Positions 1-8,658 are shown, numbered from the stretch's first letter. The stretch: DNA of 64,000 nt from Desulfitobacterium hafniense DCB-2 (GCF_000021925.1 NC_011830.1:3569001-3633000); one strand, 5' to 3'. Program-made: numbers and translations. Notes: generated from the letters alone by a model not told the origin.

Positions 1-41
1 GAGGGCTTTGAAAGCAATAAACAGAAAACCTGTAAAAAACA

Positions 42-209
42 ATGCAAGAGTCCATATCAAGTGTTGGGGCATCAATGGCTATGGAAGGTTTACAGCCAAG
101 TTCCCATGCCAGGACTGTTGGCAAACAATATCTCGAAAATAAAATTACCGCTAAAGAAGCTGTCGCGAAAGTAAAAGCGAAACATGCTTCTAACTTTCGT
201 ACAAAATGA
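42..209 (+). CDS. VbhA-like antitoxin of a Fic toxin-antitoxin pair
   Basis: A 55-residue reading frame from ATG 42 to TGA 207-209. The protein has the features of VbhA-type antitoxins: a helix with SVGASMAMEGLQPS near residues 7-20, where the S-x-x-x-E-G pattern matches the inhibitory helix motif that blocks the Fic ATP site, followed by a Lys/Ala-rich helix. Its stop overlaps the start of the next frame (ATGA at 206-209), the usual translational coupling of an antitoxin with its Fic partner. The partner is truncated, so the pair is probably inactive. The family assignment rests on motif recognition and context. The window edge leaves little upstream sequence for a promoter. Confidence 0.72.
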   Translation: MQESISSVGASMAMEGLQPSSHARTVGKQYLENKITAKEAVAKVKAKHASNFRTK

Positions 210-562
210 GCAGTAAATTTTCTACCTATGACCCTACTGATAATCGGCAATCGGCCTATTGCTATAGAGGGACAGATGTATTAATAAACAAAGAAAATAT
301 CCGTGACGGAAAAGCACTGGCTGAGTACGAAGCGGATATTACATTAATCCGGCAGTATGAGCTTGAAAGTGAACAGACTGTGAAAGGGAAATTTGGGATT
401 ACCCACCTGAAGAATATTTATAAATATATTTTTCAGGATATTTATACTGATTATGATTTACAAAAAGAGCACCAATCCAAGTGCTCTTTTGTAAATTCAA
501 CCATGTGCTCCTCTATCCCTTCTCTTATCATAAGACAATTCATGGTATCTTTCACTCATTAA
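206..562 (+). pseudogene. truncated Fic/DOC family toxin (N-terminal remnant)
   Basis: The first ~80 residues match the N-terminus of Fic-domain AMP-transferases, including YCYRGTDVLINKENI near residues 18-32, an E-A-D-I-T-x-I-R-Q-x-E-L-E segment, and GKFGITHLKNIYKYIFQDIY around 61-80. Intact proteins continue with D-W-A-G-x-I-R and, later, the catalytic HPFxxGNGR loop. Here the similarity stops at about nt 443 and the remaining ~38 residues are unrelated and run through a terminator-like hairpin. With no HPF motif it cannot be an active AMPylator. It is a decayed toxin gene next to a still-open antitoxin. The ATG overlaps the antitoxin stop. Confidence 0.75.
458..495 (+). terminator. hairpin downstream of the broken fic gene
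   Basis: The sequence TTTACAAAAAGAGCAC, an 8-nt loop and GTGCTCTTTTGTAAA form a stem of about 12-15 bp with one bulge, and its right arm ends in a T-rich stretch. It lies inside the out-of-register tail of the fic remnant, so the segment after the breakpoint is probably former intergenic DNA. Confidence 0.55.
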
Positions 563-605
563 GGGTATACTAAAACCGAATTTGATGGTGAAAAAAGGTG
601 ATATA

Positions 606-2705
606 ATGACTAACTTAAACAAAGTACCCAATCGATTGCTGCAGGAGAAATCACCCTATCTCCTTCAGCATGCCCATAACCCCGTGGACTGGTATCCTTG
701 GGGAGAAGAAGCCTTTGCCAAAGCAAAAGCAGAAGATAAACCCATCTTTCTATCCATAGGCTACTCCACCTGTCATTGGTGTCACGTCATGGAACGGGAA
801 TCCTTTGAAGACGAAGAGGTCGCCCAGCTCATCAACCGTTACTTTGTACCCATTAAAGTGGATCGGGAAGAACGTCCCGATGTAGACCATATCTATATGG
901 AATTCTGCCAGGCCCTCACCGGCTCAGGGGGGTGGCCTTTGACTTTGTTTCTGACTCCAGATGAGCGGAAGCCTTTCTATGCCGGGACCTATTTCCCCAA
1001 AGAAAGCCGCTACGGAAGACCGGGAATTCTCGATCTTTTGTCCCAGCTGGGAGAGCTTTGGGCAAAAGATCAGCCCAAGATTCGCGGCTCGGCTGACTCT
1101 ATCTATAAGGCCGTTACTTCTCGTGAAGAGCCCTCTGTAAGTTCACTGACCCCTGCTCTGCAGGATGATTTTATTCCTTGGGCTAAGGAGATTCTGGACA
1201 CAGCTTTCCAAACCCTGCAGAAGTCCTTTGATCGTCAATACGGAGGGTTTGGGCGGGCGCCAAAATTCCCCACTCCCCATCATTTAACCTTTCTCCTGCG
1301 TTACGCCCATGACCATAGTGATGGGCTGGAAGCCCAGCAAGCAGCTCTTATGGTCCGAACCACCTTGGAGCGCATGGGGCAAGGGGGTATCTTTGACCAT
1401 GTGGGCTTTGGCTTTGCCCGTTACAGCACGGACCGTCATTGGCTTGTTCCTCATTTCGAAAAAATGCTCTATGACAATGCCTTATTAGCCATCGCCTATC
1501 TTGAAAACTATCAGGCTCAGCATGATCCTCATGACGAACAAAAGGCCCGGGAGATCTTCTCCTACGTCCTCCGGGATATGACCGCTCCGGAAGGAGGCTT
1601 TTACTCTGCAGAAGATGCGGACTCCGAAGGAGTGGAAGGAAAATTCTATGTCTGGACTCCTCAGGAAATTCACGAAATTCTTGGCAGTGAAGAAGGCCGG
1701 CTCTACTGCCAAGCTTACGGAGTCAGCCCGGAAGGCAATTTCGAAGGGAAAAGCATCCCCAATCTTCTGGATACAGATTGGGAAGCTCTGGGCTCAGAGA
1801 GGCAGCATTCCCTCGAAGTCCTCAAAAGACGCCTTGAAAAATCCCGGGAAAAGCTTTTTGCTGTCCGCAAGGAAAGGATTCCTCCCCACAAGGATGACAA
1901 GCTCCTCACCTCCTGGAATGGATTAATGATCGCTGCCTTAGCCAAAGGCGCTCAAGTCCTTGGCGAGCCCGCCTATGCTGAAGCGGTAGAGCAGGCTGTT
2001 TATTTTATCCGGAAAAATCTCTATGCCAACCAGCGCCTGTTAGCCCGCTACCGTGATGGGGATTCCGCCCATTTAGGCTATTTGGATGATTATGCCTTTT
2101 TAATCTGGGGCCTTATTGAACTCTATCAAGCTTCCGGAAAAAAAGAGCATCTGGAATTCGCTCTCCAGCTGCAAAGAGAACAGGATGAACTTTTCTGGGA
2201 TGGGGCAAAGTCCGGATACTTCTTAACAGGCCGGGATGCTGAGGAACTGCTGATCCGCCCTAAAGAAATCTATGATGGGGCCACTCCCTCCGGCAATTCT
2301 ATCTCTGCCCTGAACCTGATCCGCCTGGCCCGGCTTACCGGCGACGGGGAACTGGAAAAGAGAGCCTATGAACAGATAAATGCCTTTAAAGCCACCCTTT
2401 CCACTTATCCTTCAGGGTACAGCGCTTTTCTGCAAGCCATCCAGTTTGCTCTCCAGGAAAGCAGGGAGATTATCCTGGCCGGCCCTCTGCAGCATCCTGA
2501 GCTAAAGAACATGAAGACCGCAATCTTTAAAAAGTTCCATCCCTATACCACTCTTCTTTATGAGGAGGGTACCCTTTCTGAGCTTATTCCTTGGTTAAAA
2601 GACTATCCCCTGGATTCTGAAAAGATGACCGCCTACCTGTGTCAGAATTACGCTTGCCATAAACCCGTTCATAAAGCTGAAGAGCTGTCTGCCTTACTGA
2701 CCTAA
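606..2705 (+). CDS. DUF255 thioredoxin-fold / six-hairpin protein (YyaL-like)
   Basis: About 699 residues when started at ATG 606, which follows AAAAAAGGTGATATA. An in-frame upstream start at 582 has no such site. The N-terminus has a thioredoxin-like domain with NRLLQEKSPYLLQHAHNPVD and a C-H-W-C-H motif (STCHWCHVMERESF), the signature of the DUF255/YyaL/SPATA20 family. The remaining ~500 residues resemble the (alpha/alpha)6 barrel of N-acylglucosamine 2-epimerase-like proteins (for example HFEKMLYDNA and SWNGLMIAALA). Full family length. The biochemical role is not established. CxxC-type chemistry on a sugar- or nucleotide-like substrate is only suggested. It is monocistronic and ends at a strong terminator. 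Confidence 0.88.
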   Translation: MTNLNKVPNRLLQEKSPYLLQHAHNPVDWYPWGEEAFAKAKAEDKPIFLSIGYSTCHWCHVMERESFEDEEVAQLINRYFVPIKVDREERPDVDHIYMEFCQALTGSGGWPLTLFLTPDERKPFYAGTYFPKESRYGRPGILDLLSQLGELWAKDQPKIRGSADSIYKAVTSREEPSVSSLTPALQDDFIPWAKEILDTAFQTLQKSFDRQYGGFGRAPKFPTPHHLTFLLRYAHDHSDGLEAQQAALMVRTTLERMGQGGIFDHVGFGFARYSTDRHWLVPHFEKMLYDNALLAIAYLENYQAQHDPHDEQKAREIFSYVLRDMTAPEGGFYSAEDADSEGVEGKFYVWTPQEIHEILGSEEGRLYCQAYGVSPEGNFEGKSIPNLLDTDWEALGSERQHSLEVLKRRLEKSREKLFAVRKERIPPHKDDKLLTSWNGLMIAALAKGAQVLGEPAYAEAVEQAVYFIRKNLYANQRLLARYRDGDSAHLGYLDDYAFLIWGLIELYQASGKKEHLEFALQLQREQDELFWDGAKSGYFLTGRDAEELLIRPKEIYDGATPSGNSISALNLIRLARLTGDGELEKRAYEQINAFKATLSTYPSGYSAFLQAIQFALQESREIILAGPLQHPELKNMKTAIFKKFHPYTTLLYEEGTLSELIPWLKDYPLDSEKMTAYLCQNYACHKPVHKAEELSALLT

Positions 2706-2712
2706 TCCACGC

Positions 2713-2764
2713 AAAAAGAAGCAAAGCCGGGCATACTATACCCAATCCGGTTTTGCTTCTTTAT
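2713..2764. terminator. bidirectional rho-independent terminator
   Basis: AAAGAAGCAAAGCCGGG and CCGGTTTTGCTTCTTT form a long stem between two convergent genes. T-rich flanks occur on both strands (TTTTTGC when read on minus), so it can stop both the DUF255 gene and the HD-GYP gene. Confidence 0.8.
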
Positions 2765-2785
2765 TTCATCTTTAATCTTAATACT

Positions 2786-3856
2786 TTATTTGTTCTCTAT
2801 GCCGACAATCATCAAGGAAGGATGTTCCGCCAGGTTATAATCAATGGGGGCAATGAGGCGAATCTCTCCTTCATGGGTCATTCGGACATAAGGCCGGGTC
2901 GGAAAAGTGAAATTTTGCTTTACCACATTACCGCGAAGTCCGTTGGTAAGACGGACCCCTGTACCTGTAGGATAGGGCGTAATGCATTTGGAAAAGGTGT
3001 TCTGCACTACTTTAGGTTCAAAAAGGGTATCCGAATTGGCGATAACATATTCGTAGGCCTCATACGGCTGCAGAGCATTCCGATAAACCCTTTTGCTGGT
3101 TAATGCCTCATAAACATCCGCAACAGCAGCTAACCGGCCATATTCATGAATCTGGTTCCCTTTTAATCCCCTCGGATAACCGCTGCCATCCCAACGCTCT
3201 TGGTGCTGAAGAGCGATGTGAGCAGACAGTAAGTTAATGTCATGGTTTTTCCGGAGGATTTCAAATCCATATTCAGCATGTTTCTTAATCTCCGCGAATT
3301 CTTCAGGAGTAAGGGGTCCTCTCTTATTAAGTATCTCCGAAGGGATCTTTATCTTGCCGACATCGTGCATGAGCACACCCATGCCAAGCTCCAGCAGTTT
3401 TCCGTTATGCCAGCCCATAGATATTCCCATAATTAAGGCGATAATGGTGGTATTCACGGAATGATGAAAAGTATAATCATCGTATCCCTGAATCTCCATA
3501 ACGTTTCCCAGCATGTCCTTGCTGTAAAGAAGATCAGCGATGATGTTTTGCACTGCCTTTTTAACCTCACCCAGATTAACGGTGTGAGGTTGTGCTTCAT
3601 TGAGATTTTTGCTCAGATTTTCCAGAGACGCGTAAGCTGCTTCACGTGTTTTTATGGATACCGCAGAATAAATCTCCACATCCTGAAATGTATCATCCTC
3701 AATAAACATGGTATCAAACCCCAAACGAGATAATTTATCTATATAATTACGAGTGAGCTTTACTCCTGCCTGCAATAGGACCTTTCCGTTGGGACTAACC
3801 AGCGGACGAGCAAGCACTTCTCCTTCGCCCACATAAGCAATATTTACTAAACGCAT
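2786..3856 (-). CDS. HD-GYP domain protein, probable c-di-GMP phosphodiesterase
   Basis: A 356-residue protein. Residues ~1-110 form an uncharacterised N-terminal region. The HD-GYP domain then runs through H-H-S-V-N (~131), the metal-binding H-D in GVLMHDVGKIKIP (~160), a second H near HAEYGFEIL, and HQERWDGSGYPRGLKG with the diagnostic G-Y-P. It ends with the conserved DVYEALTSKRVYR segment. HD-GYP proteins hydrolyse cyclic di-GMP, and all metal and GYP residues appear present, so activity is plausible. No transmembrane segment or receiver domain was seen. The gene stands alone on the minus strand with an AT-rich upstream region of about 340 bases. Confidence 0.88.
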   Translation of the reverse strand: MRLVNIAYVGEGEVLARPLVSPNGKVLLQAGVKLTRNYIDKLSRLGFDTMFIEDDTFQDVEIYSAVSIKTREAAYASLENLSKNLNEAQPHTVNLGEVKKAVQNIIADLLYSKDMLGNVMEIQGYDDYTFHHSVNTTIIALIMGISMGWHNGKLLELGMGVLMHDVGKIKIPSEILNKRGPLTPEEFAEIKKHAEYGFEILRKNHDINLLSAHIALQHQERWDGSGYPRGLKGNQIHEYGRLAAVADVYEALTSKRVYRNALQPYEAYEYVIANSDTLFEPKVVQNTFSKCITPYPTGTGVRLTNGLRGNVVKQNFTFPTRPYVRMTHEGEIRLIAPIDYNLAEHPSLMIVGIENK

Positions 3857-4160
3857 ATAACACTCCTGCTCTCAATTTACAAATATGTACTTTTATCTCA
3901 TTTAAACAAAACGTATATACAATTTCGCCAAAATTATTCTTTATCCTCTTCTGTTTTTTCTGCTCCAAATATTTTCCCTTTGGTCCTATAAGGCTTTAAA
4001 CGGGCCTATTTCCCTTAAAACCATTATACTTATGCTTTTGTGAAAAATGAACAACCAATTATTAAGATTAACAAAAAAATTTATATTTATAATAATTAAA
4101 ATTACATCCTTTACCGAAATAACTCTTCTAGGCGCTCTGTCATTGCAAGGTGTAAATGAA
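3857..4160. other. AT-rich intergenic region upstream of the HD-GYP gene
   Basis: About 300 bases without a credible reading frame. Strongly AT-rich around 4010-4110. It must hold the HD-GYP promoter on the minus strand. No convincing -35/-10 pair, riboswitch or repeat was identified. Confidence 0.5.
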
Positions 4161-4187
4161 AAAGCCCTTGATTTTTCAAGGGCTTCA
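4161..4187 (-). terminator. terminator after tRNA-Leu
   Basis: AAGCCCTTGA, a T-rich loop and TCAAGGGCTT form a 10-bp stem. Read on the minus strand it is followed by TTTTTCATTT, so it ends the tRNA-Leu transcript. Confidence 0.75.
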
Positions 4188-4198
4188 AAATTTCATTA

Positions 4199-4285
4199 TG
4201 GTGCGGACGAGAGGACTTGAACCTCCATGAGCGTACACTCACTAGTACCTGAAACTAGCGCGTCTGCCAGTTCCGCCACGTCCGC
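4199..4285 (-). tRNA. tRNA-Leu (anticodon CAG)
   Basis: On the minus strand the acceptor GCGGACG pairs with CGTCCGC, followed by discriminator A and an encoded CCA. The D-arm GGCGGAACTGGCAGAC is present. The anticodon stem CTAGT/ACTAG holds loop TTCAGGT, giving anticodon CAG. A long variable arm (GAGTGTACACTC) marks a class II tRNA, and the T-arm contains GGTTCAAGTCC. All features fit leucine. Confidence 0.95.
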
Positions 4286-4415
4286 GAGACAATATTCATT
4301 ATATGAAAACTGAGCCGACTTGTCAATAGAATATTTTAATTTACTTTAAAAGCTTGTACACGACTCTGCCGCCCTGTGCATACATTAAAGAGAGGGCAAA
4401 TAGGGAGTGAGCATT

Positions 4416-4592
4416 ATGATGAATGATGAACTGTATGTAAAACTAAAACAATTACTGGATTTTGTCGAGCGCGAAGCCGAAAAACCACTCGAAGACTACA
4501 ACTACGAGGTTAGGATATGGAGCAAAGGGTACCAAAAAGCGATGATTACCATCAAAGATTATATTTGGAATATCTTTAATTCCAGTAATTGA
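4416..4592 (+). CDS. small hypothetical protein
   Basis: A 58-residue protein started at ATG 4416, about 8 bases after AGGGAG. An in-frame GTG at 4407 is less well placed. It is charged, mostly helical and soluble, with no recognised domain: MMNDELYVKLKQLLDFVE at the N-terminus and a basic/aromatic C-terminal half (KGYQKAMITIKDYIWNIF). It sits alone between tRNA-Leu and the Spo0E-like gene. The good ribosome-binding site and protein-like composition favour a real gene, but no function can be given. Confidence 0.55.
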   Translation: MMNDELYVKLKQLLDFVEREAEKPLEDYNYEVRIWSKGYQKAMITIKDYIWNIFNSSN

Positions 4593-4626
4593 AGCATGGG
4601 ATGTAGACCGTTCGGAAAGATACAAA

Positions 4627-4650
4627 AAAGCCCTATCTGCTGATAGGGCT
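4627..4650 (-). terminator. terminator of the Spo0E-like gene
   Basis: AGCCCTATC TGCT GATAGGGCT forms a perfect 9-bp stem. On the minus strand it is followed by TTTTTTGTA, just after the Spo0E-like stop codon. Confidence 0.78.
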
Positions 4651-4665
4651 ACATATTAATAATCA

Positions 4666-4818
4666 TTATTTCGCTGTAAGGTGGTATTCGTTGAGAAGCT
4701 CGTCCAGCCTTTGGCTTAAACTAATCACTTCCGGGTCGGTAAGAGGCTTTCTCTTACCTAATTGATTAAGCTCTTTTCTCATATCCTCAATGAGCCTAAG
4801 CAATTGATGGTTCCACAT
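4666..4818 (-). CDS. Spo0E-like sporulation regulatory protein
   Basis: A 50-residue protein started at ATG 4816-4818, behind AAAGGGAGTCAAATCT. A longer in-frame start exists but has no site. The C-terminal half carries LSQRLDELLNEY, the S-Q-x-L-D signature of Spo0E-like aspartyl-phosphate phosphatases, which dephosphorylate Spo0A~P and delay sporulation. The N-terminal helix (LLRLIEDMRKELNQL) fits the two-helix hairpin fold, and family members are 45-85 residues. Monocistronic with its own terminator. The target Spo0A is inferred from the family. Confidence 0.8.
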   Translation of the reverse strand: MWNHQLLRLIEDMRKELNQLGKRKPLTDPEVISLSQRLDELLNEYHLTAK

Positions 4819-4888
4819 AGATTTGACTCCCTTTCCATATGATAACAGATAACAGCCCAACAAAAATATTTTACAAAATCTGGCCCAA

Positions 4889-6097
4889 TTAGTCTATAGG
4901 ATATTTCGTCGAATAAAGTAAAATTTTCGCCTTTTCTTTTATCTCTTCATAGATCTGCTTAAGGGGTTCTCCGGTCAATCGGGCCAGCCGGCGGCAGTCC
5001 TCGTACTCCGGGCTGACCGTGCAGGCTCTCCCTTCCATAAAAGCCACCTTGACTTTCGCTGAACCGTAGTTTGTTTCAACAGTGAATAGCTCATAAGGAA
5101 GCATATATTTTTTGATCGGATAAACCCGTAATCCTATGGTGGTCGTCTCCTGGAAAAGAATCTTGCGCATTTCCTCCAGCTTATGATAGGGAGTCTGCAC
5201 CGTCAGCAGTACGGCAGGGCGGTTTTTTTTCATCTGGATAGTCTGGATATAGACATCCATTGCTCCTGCTTGGAAGAGTTTTTCAAAGAGATAATCGTAA
5301 CACTCCGGGTTCATATCGTCGATATTTACTTCCAGGGTTAATGCCTCTCCTTCTCGAATCCCCTCCTGCCCTTTATCCTCATCGGCCAGCTCTCCGACGG
5401 TCAGCCTTAATAGATTCGGGATGGTTAAATCTTTCACTCCTGCACCATAGCCGACTCTCTCTACTCTAATTTTAGGGAATGGACCAAACTCCCGGCAATA
5501 GGCGGTTACTATGGCAGCTCCGGTGGGAGTAGCCAGCTCTCCTTCCACATCCTGAGCATAAATCGGAACCCCGGTCAATAATTCCAAGGTAGCCGGAGCA
5601 GGTACGGGCAGCAGCCCATGAGCCGCCTTAACAAAACCTTTTCCCACATGAATTGGCGAAGCAAACACTTTTTCAATTCCCAAACGCCAAAAACCTATGA
5701 CTGCCCCGACAATATCCACAATGGCATCGACTGCGCCGACTTCATGAAAATGAATCTGTTCGATATCGGTGCCATGAATCTTCGCTTCAGCTTTCCCTAA
5801 ACGGGTAAATATCTCTAAACTCTTCTCTTTAACCTGGGGAGGCAAAGCACTTCTGCCGATGATTGCCTGAATATCCGACAGATGGCGATGGACATGACCT
5901 TCCAAAGCGTGAACATGGATCTGGGTACCCCTGATTCCCTGTTTAAGGACTTTCTGTTCATACAATTCATATTCATCCAGATCCAAGCCAGCCAAATCCC
6001 TCTGCAAAAGATTAAAATCCAATCCTGCATCGACCAGGGCGCCCAAAAGCATATCCCCGCTGATACCGGAAAAACAATCCAGATAAGCTGCTTTCAT
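4889..6097 (-). CDS. larC: LarC, nickel-pincer cofactor nickel insertase
   Basis: About 402 residues from ATG 6095-6097, preceded by AAGGAGAATGAAAAT. It begins AAYLDCFSGISGDMLLGAL, the hallmark of DUF111/LarC. H-F-H-E-V-G-A-V-D-A (~135) and GYGAGVKDLTIPNLLRL (~240) follow, then the C-terminal LarC2 part (VNIDDMNPECYDYL). LarC uses CTP to insert nickel into the pyridinium dithiodicarboxylate cofactor of LarA-type racemases. In Lactiplantibacillus the gene needs a programmed frameshift. Here both halves are in one frame. No larA, larB or larE lies nearby, so the partner enzyme must be elsewhere. Confidence 0.9.
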   Translation of the reverse strand: MKAAYLDCFSGISGDMLLGALVDAGLDFNLLQRDLAGLDLDEYELYEQKVLKQGIRGTQIHVHALEGHVHRHLSDIQAIIGRSALPPQVKEKSLEIFTRLGKAEAKIHGTDIEQIHFHEVGAVDAIVDIVGAVIGFWRLGIEKVFASPIHVGKGFVKAAHGLLPVPAPATLELLTGVPIYAQDVEGELATPTGAAIVTAYCREFGPFPKIRVERVGYGAGVKDLTIPNLLRLTVGELADEDKGQEGIREGEALTLEVNIDDMNPECYDYLFEKLFQAGAMDVYIQTIQMKKNRPAVLLTVQTPYHKLEEMRKILFQETTTIGLRVYPIKKYMLPYELFTVETNYGSAKVKVAFMEGRACTVSPEYEDCRRLARLTGEPLKQIYEEIKEKAKILLYSTKYPID

Positions 6098-6210
6098 ATT
6101 TTCATTCTCCTTAAACAAATACTCTTGCAAATTAATTTGTGCTGAACTATACTAGGGCAGGTTAATGAATCTTTACTCTTTCTGTTAAACAAAGAGAGGT
6201 GTTCAAAACG

Positions 6211-6639
6211 ATGAATGTTGCTTTTTTCCTGATACCCAAGCAAGATGTAATTTACCTCAAGATCAATTCTACCATGCGTCAGGCTATAGAAAAAATGGAA
6301 TTCCACCGTTACTCGGCCATTCCCCTTATTGATGACCAGGGCTGCTACCGCGGCACGATTACGGAAGGGGATCTTCTGTGGAAGCTTAAAAATACTCCCG
6401 GCCTCAACTTTCAAAACACCCATAGCATCCGGCTGACAGAGATCGAACAGCATATTCAAAACTATCCGGTTTCCATCAGCTCCCGCATGGAAGACCTGAT
6501 CTCCCGGGCTGTTGAGCAGAACTTTATCCCGGTGGTGGATGATCAAAAAATCTTTATCGGGATTGTCCGCCGCCGTGAAATTCTGGAATACTGCACCAAA
6601 GCCTTGGGCATGTTGGAATCCTTACCCTTCAAGGACTAA
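6211..6639 (+). CDS. CBS-domain protein
   Basis: 142 residues, started at ATG 6211 after AGAGAGGTG. Two CBS motifs follow each other: MRQAIEKMEFHRYSAIPLID-type residues (~20-60, ending ITEGDLLWKL) and a second copy with EDLISRAVEQNFIPVVDD and GIVRRREIL (~90-135). Paired CBS motifs bind adenosyl ligands and act as sensors. No effector domain is attached, so its partner is unknown. Divergent from larC across about 110 bases. Ends at a terminator. Confidence 0.85.
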   Translation: MNVAFFLIPKQDVIYLKINSTMRQAIEKMEFHRYSAIPLIDDQGCYRGTITEGDLLWKLKNTPGLNFQNTHSIRLTEIEQHIQNYPVSISSRMEDLISRAVEQNFIPVVDDQKIFIGIVRRREILEYCTKALGMLESLPFKD

Positions 6640-6659
6640 AGCCGCGGCCCGGCTTTTTC
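6639..6659 (+). terminator. terminator of the CBS gene
   Basis: AAGCCG CGGCC CGGCTT followed by TTTTC, overlapping the stop codon region. A second imperfect stem (GAGGATATATG with CATATCATCCTC) lies at 6668-6705. Confidence 0.65.
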
Positions 6660-6737
6660 AAAAAAAGAGGATATATGCTCTTCTCTTGAACATATCATCC
6701 TCTCCCTAAACCTGAAAACCTAAGCAAAACTTGATGA

Positions 6738-7475
6738 TCAGATAAAATTGCCCCCGTCTACGACCCAGGTTTGACCTGTGACAAATCCGGCATGGGCGAT
6801 TAAAGCATAGGCGACTTCAGCCACATCTTCCGGAGTACACACCTTCTGTAAAGGGGTTCCCTCAGCCATGCGGGTGATATGTTCCTCTTGGCCGCTGACC
6901 CAGCGGGTTAACACTACCCCTGGGGCCACCGAATTAACCCGGACATCGGGAGCCAGAACCCGGGCCAAGGATTTATTAACACTGATCGCAGCGGCTTTGG
7001 AAGCACTATAGGCGATAGAACTCCCCAATCCGGTCAGACCGGCGATAGAAGTAATATTAACGATACAGCCTTTTTGCTTCTTGAGGGCTTCGGCCGCGGC
7101 ACGGCAGGTATTGAAAAGGCCTTTGACATTGACACTGAAAATCTCGTCCCAATACTCATCTTTCATGCCTTCAAGATCGGCATGCTCAACAAAATGAGTC
7201 ATCCCTGCACTATTGACAAGAATATCCAATTGTCCAAAATCCCGGACCACTGCACCGATCATTTCCCGAACCTCTTGATCCTTTGCCACATTGGCTTGGT
7301 ATATCCTGCAGGCTACCTTGAGTTTTTCGATTTCCTGAGAGGTTTGTTCAGCATCTTCCCGAGAGCGGGAATAATTGACAGCAATATTAACACCCTCTTG
7401 GGCAAGCTTTAAAGCAATGGCGCGGCCAATTCCTGTCGCCCCTCCTGTGATTAAAGCGGTTTTTCCTTGTAACAT
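6738..7475 (-). CDS. short-chain dehydrogenase/reductase, FabG-like
   Basis: 245 residues from ATG 7473-7475, preceded by a textbook AAGGAGGAAACGGTG. The Rossmann motif TGGATGIGRAIA lies at ~9-20 and NSAG at ~88-91. The catalytic triad is Ser143, Tyr156 and Lys160 (SSIAYSASK). The C-terminus is the usual FVTGQTWVVDGG. The length fits 3-oxoacyl-ACP reductases, but many SDRs share these features and the gene is not in a fatty-acid cluster, so the substrate is unknown. Monocistronic and divergent from the polyprenyl synthase. Confidence 0.82.
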   Translation of the reverse strand: MLQGKTALITGGATGIGRAIALKLAQEGVNIAVNYSRSREDAEQTSQEIEKLKVACRIYQANVAKDQEVREMIGAVVRDFGQLDILVNSAGMTHFVEHADLEGMKDEYWDEIFSVNVKGLFNTCRAAAEALKKQKGCIVNITSIAGLTGLGSSIAYSASKAAAISVNKSLARVLAPDVRVNSVAPGVVLTRWVSGQEEHITRMAEGTPLQKVCTPEDVAEVAYALIAHAGFVTGQTWVVDGGNFI

Positions 7476-7636
7476 CACCGTTTCCTCCTTAACAACTCTT
7501 TCCGCAAGCACCCATCCTTTTTGCTTTCTCCAGTATAGCCTAGAAGGAGAGCACGTTCAAGATCCCAATCCTTTAAGGTATCCTTTTTCATCAACATGGA
7601 ATACTAAGGAAAAGGTTAGTGTAAAGGACTGATTTC

Positions 7637-8632
7637 ATGGCTTCTCCGGATATGGCTTCTGTAACCATAAAATCCGCAAACTCCGCTATCTCTTTTCCCG
7701 AATTGCTCGTTGTCGAAGAGCGGCTTCGGGAATCTTTTCTGAGAGCTGGGGACACTATCAAAGATTCTTGTCTCCTGCTCCTTGACTCAGGTGGGAAGCG
7801 GTTAAGGCCCCTGCTGACCTTACAAAGCGCCCAGTGTTTTGGCCCTCTCAACTCGGCGGCACTTGATGCGGCGGTGGCCGCAGAATTAATTCACATGGCT
7901 TCCCTGATACATGATGATGTCATCGATCATTCGGACCGGCGGCGGGGCATACCCACGATCAACTCGCAACGGGGGAATCAGGTGGCCGTTTTAGCCGGGG
8001 ACTATGTGTTTGCCGAGGCCTTTCGTATTTTAGCCAATAAACATCTCCTTACGAGTATGTCCTACCTGGTGGACGCCATTCAATCCATGTGTGACGGTGA
8101 AGTACAACAGGCTGAGCAACGCTGTGACTTAGCTGTTGAACCCAGCCAATACTTCCAGCGCATTGCCCAGAAAACAGGAATTCTTTTAGCAAGCTGCTGC
8201 TGCTCCGGTGCGGCCAGTGCGGGAGCAAACCAGAAGGCCGTCGAAGCCCTTGGCCAGTATGGCATGAATCTGGGGTATGCCTATCAGATTATTGATGACA
8301 TTCTGGACTTCACTGGCAATCCCCAGGTAACAGGTAAACCCGCAGCCGCCGATCTAGTCAACGGTTACATCACTTTACCCGTCATCTATCTTTTAGATAA
8401 GCCCCTCTACGGACCTTGGGCAAGAGACATGCTGCAAGCCCGGGATTTATCCCCGGCGAATGTTCAGAGAATTATTCAGGCCCTTATTTCCTCGGGGGCC
8501 CTCAATGAAGCTTTTAACACCGCCCTCCATTGCGCTGAAACCGCCGTTCAGGCCTTGAGCTCCCTTCCCCCTTCGCCCTCCAAAACCTTCCTGAGCGAAC
8601 TCACCCAGACTATCCTTTATCGTCAAGCATAG
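7637..8632 (+). CDS. polyprenyl diphosphate synthase (trans-isoprenyl family)
   Basis: 331 residues. Conserved regions are SGGKRLRP (~51-58), the first aspartate-rich motif IHDDVIDHSDRRRG (~91-104), GDYVFAEAF, and the second motif YQIIDDILDF (~215-225). Both DDxxD sites are intact, so it should condense allylic diphosphate with isopentenyl diphosphate. Chain length cannot be fixed by eye. It resembles heptaprenyl/HepT-type long-chain enzymes. It faces a YtpB-like terpene synthase with only 6 bases between stop codons, suggesting its product may feed that enzyme as well as quinone synthesis. A second such synthase lies at 27194-28162. Confidence 0.88.
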   Translation: MASPDMASVTIKSANSAISFPELLVVEERLRESFLRAGDTIKDSCLLLLDSGGKRLRPLLTLQSAQCFGPLNSAALDAAVAAELIHMASLIHDDVIDHSDRRRGIPTINSQRGNQVAVLAGDYVFAEAFRILANKHLLTSMSYLVDAIQSMCDGEVQQAEQRCDLAVEPSQYFQRIAQKTGILLASCCCSGAASAGANQKAVEALGQYGMNLGYAYQIIDDILDFTGNPQVTGKPAAADLVNGYITLPVIYLLDKPLYGPWARDMLQARDLSPANVQRIIQALISSGALNEAFNTALHCAETAVQALSSLPPSPSKTFLSELTQTILYRQA

Positions 8633-8658
8633 AGGCAGCTATAGCTTGCCTTTTTTTC
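8633..8658 (+). terminator. terminator of the polyprenyl synthase gene
   Basis: AGGCAGC TATA GCTTGCCT followed by TTTTTTTCTT, immediately after the stop and overlapping the 3' end of the convergent terpene synthase gene. Confidence 0.72.

Noticed and set aside
3857..4160. Cyclic di-GMP riboswitch before the HD-GYP gene
   Set aside because: No GEMM-I or GEMM-II consensus could be seen.
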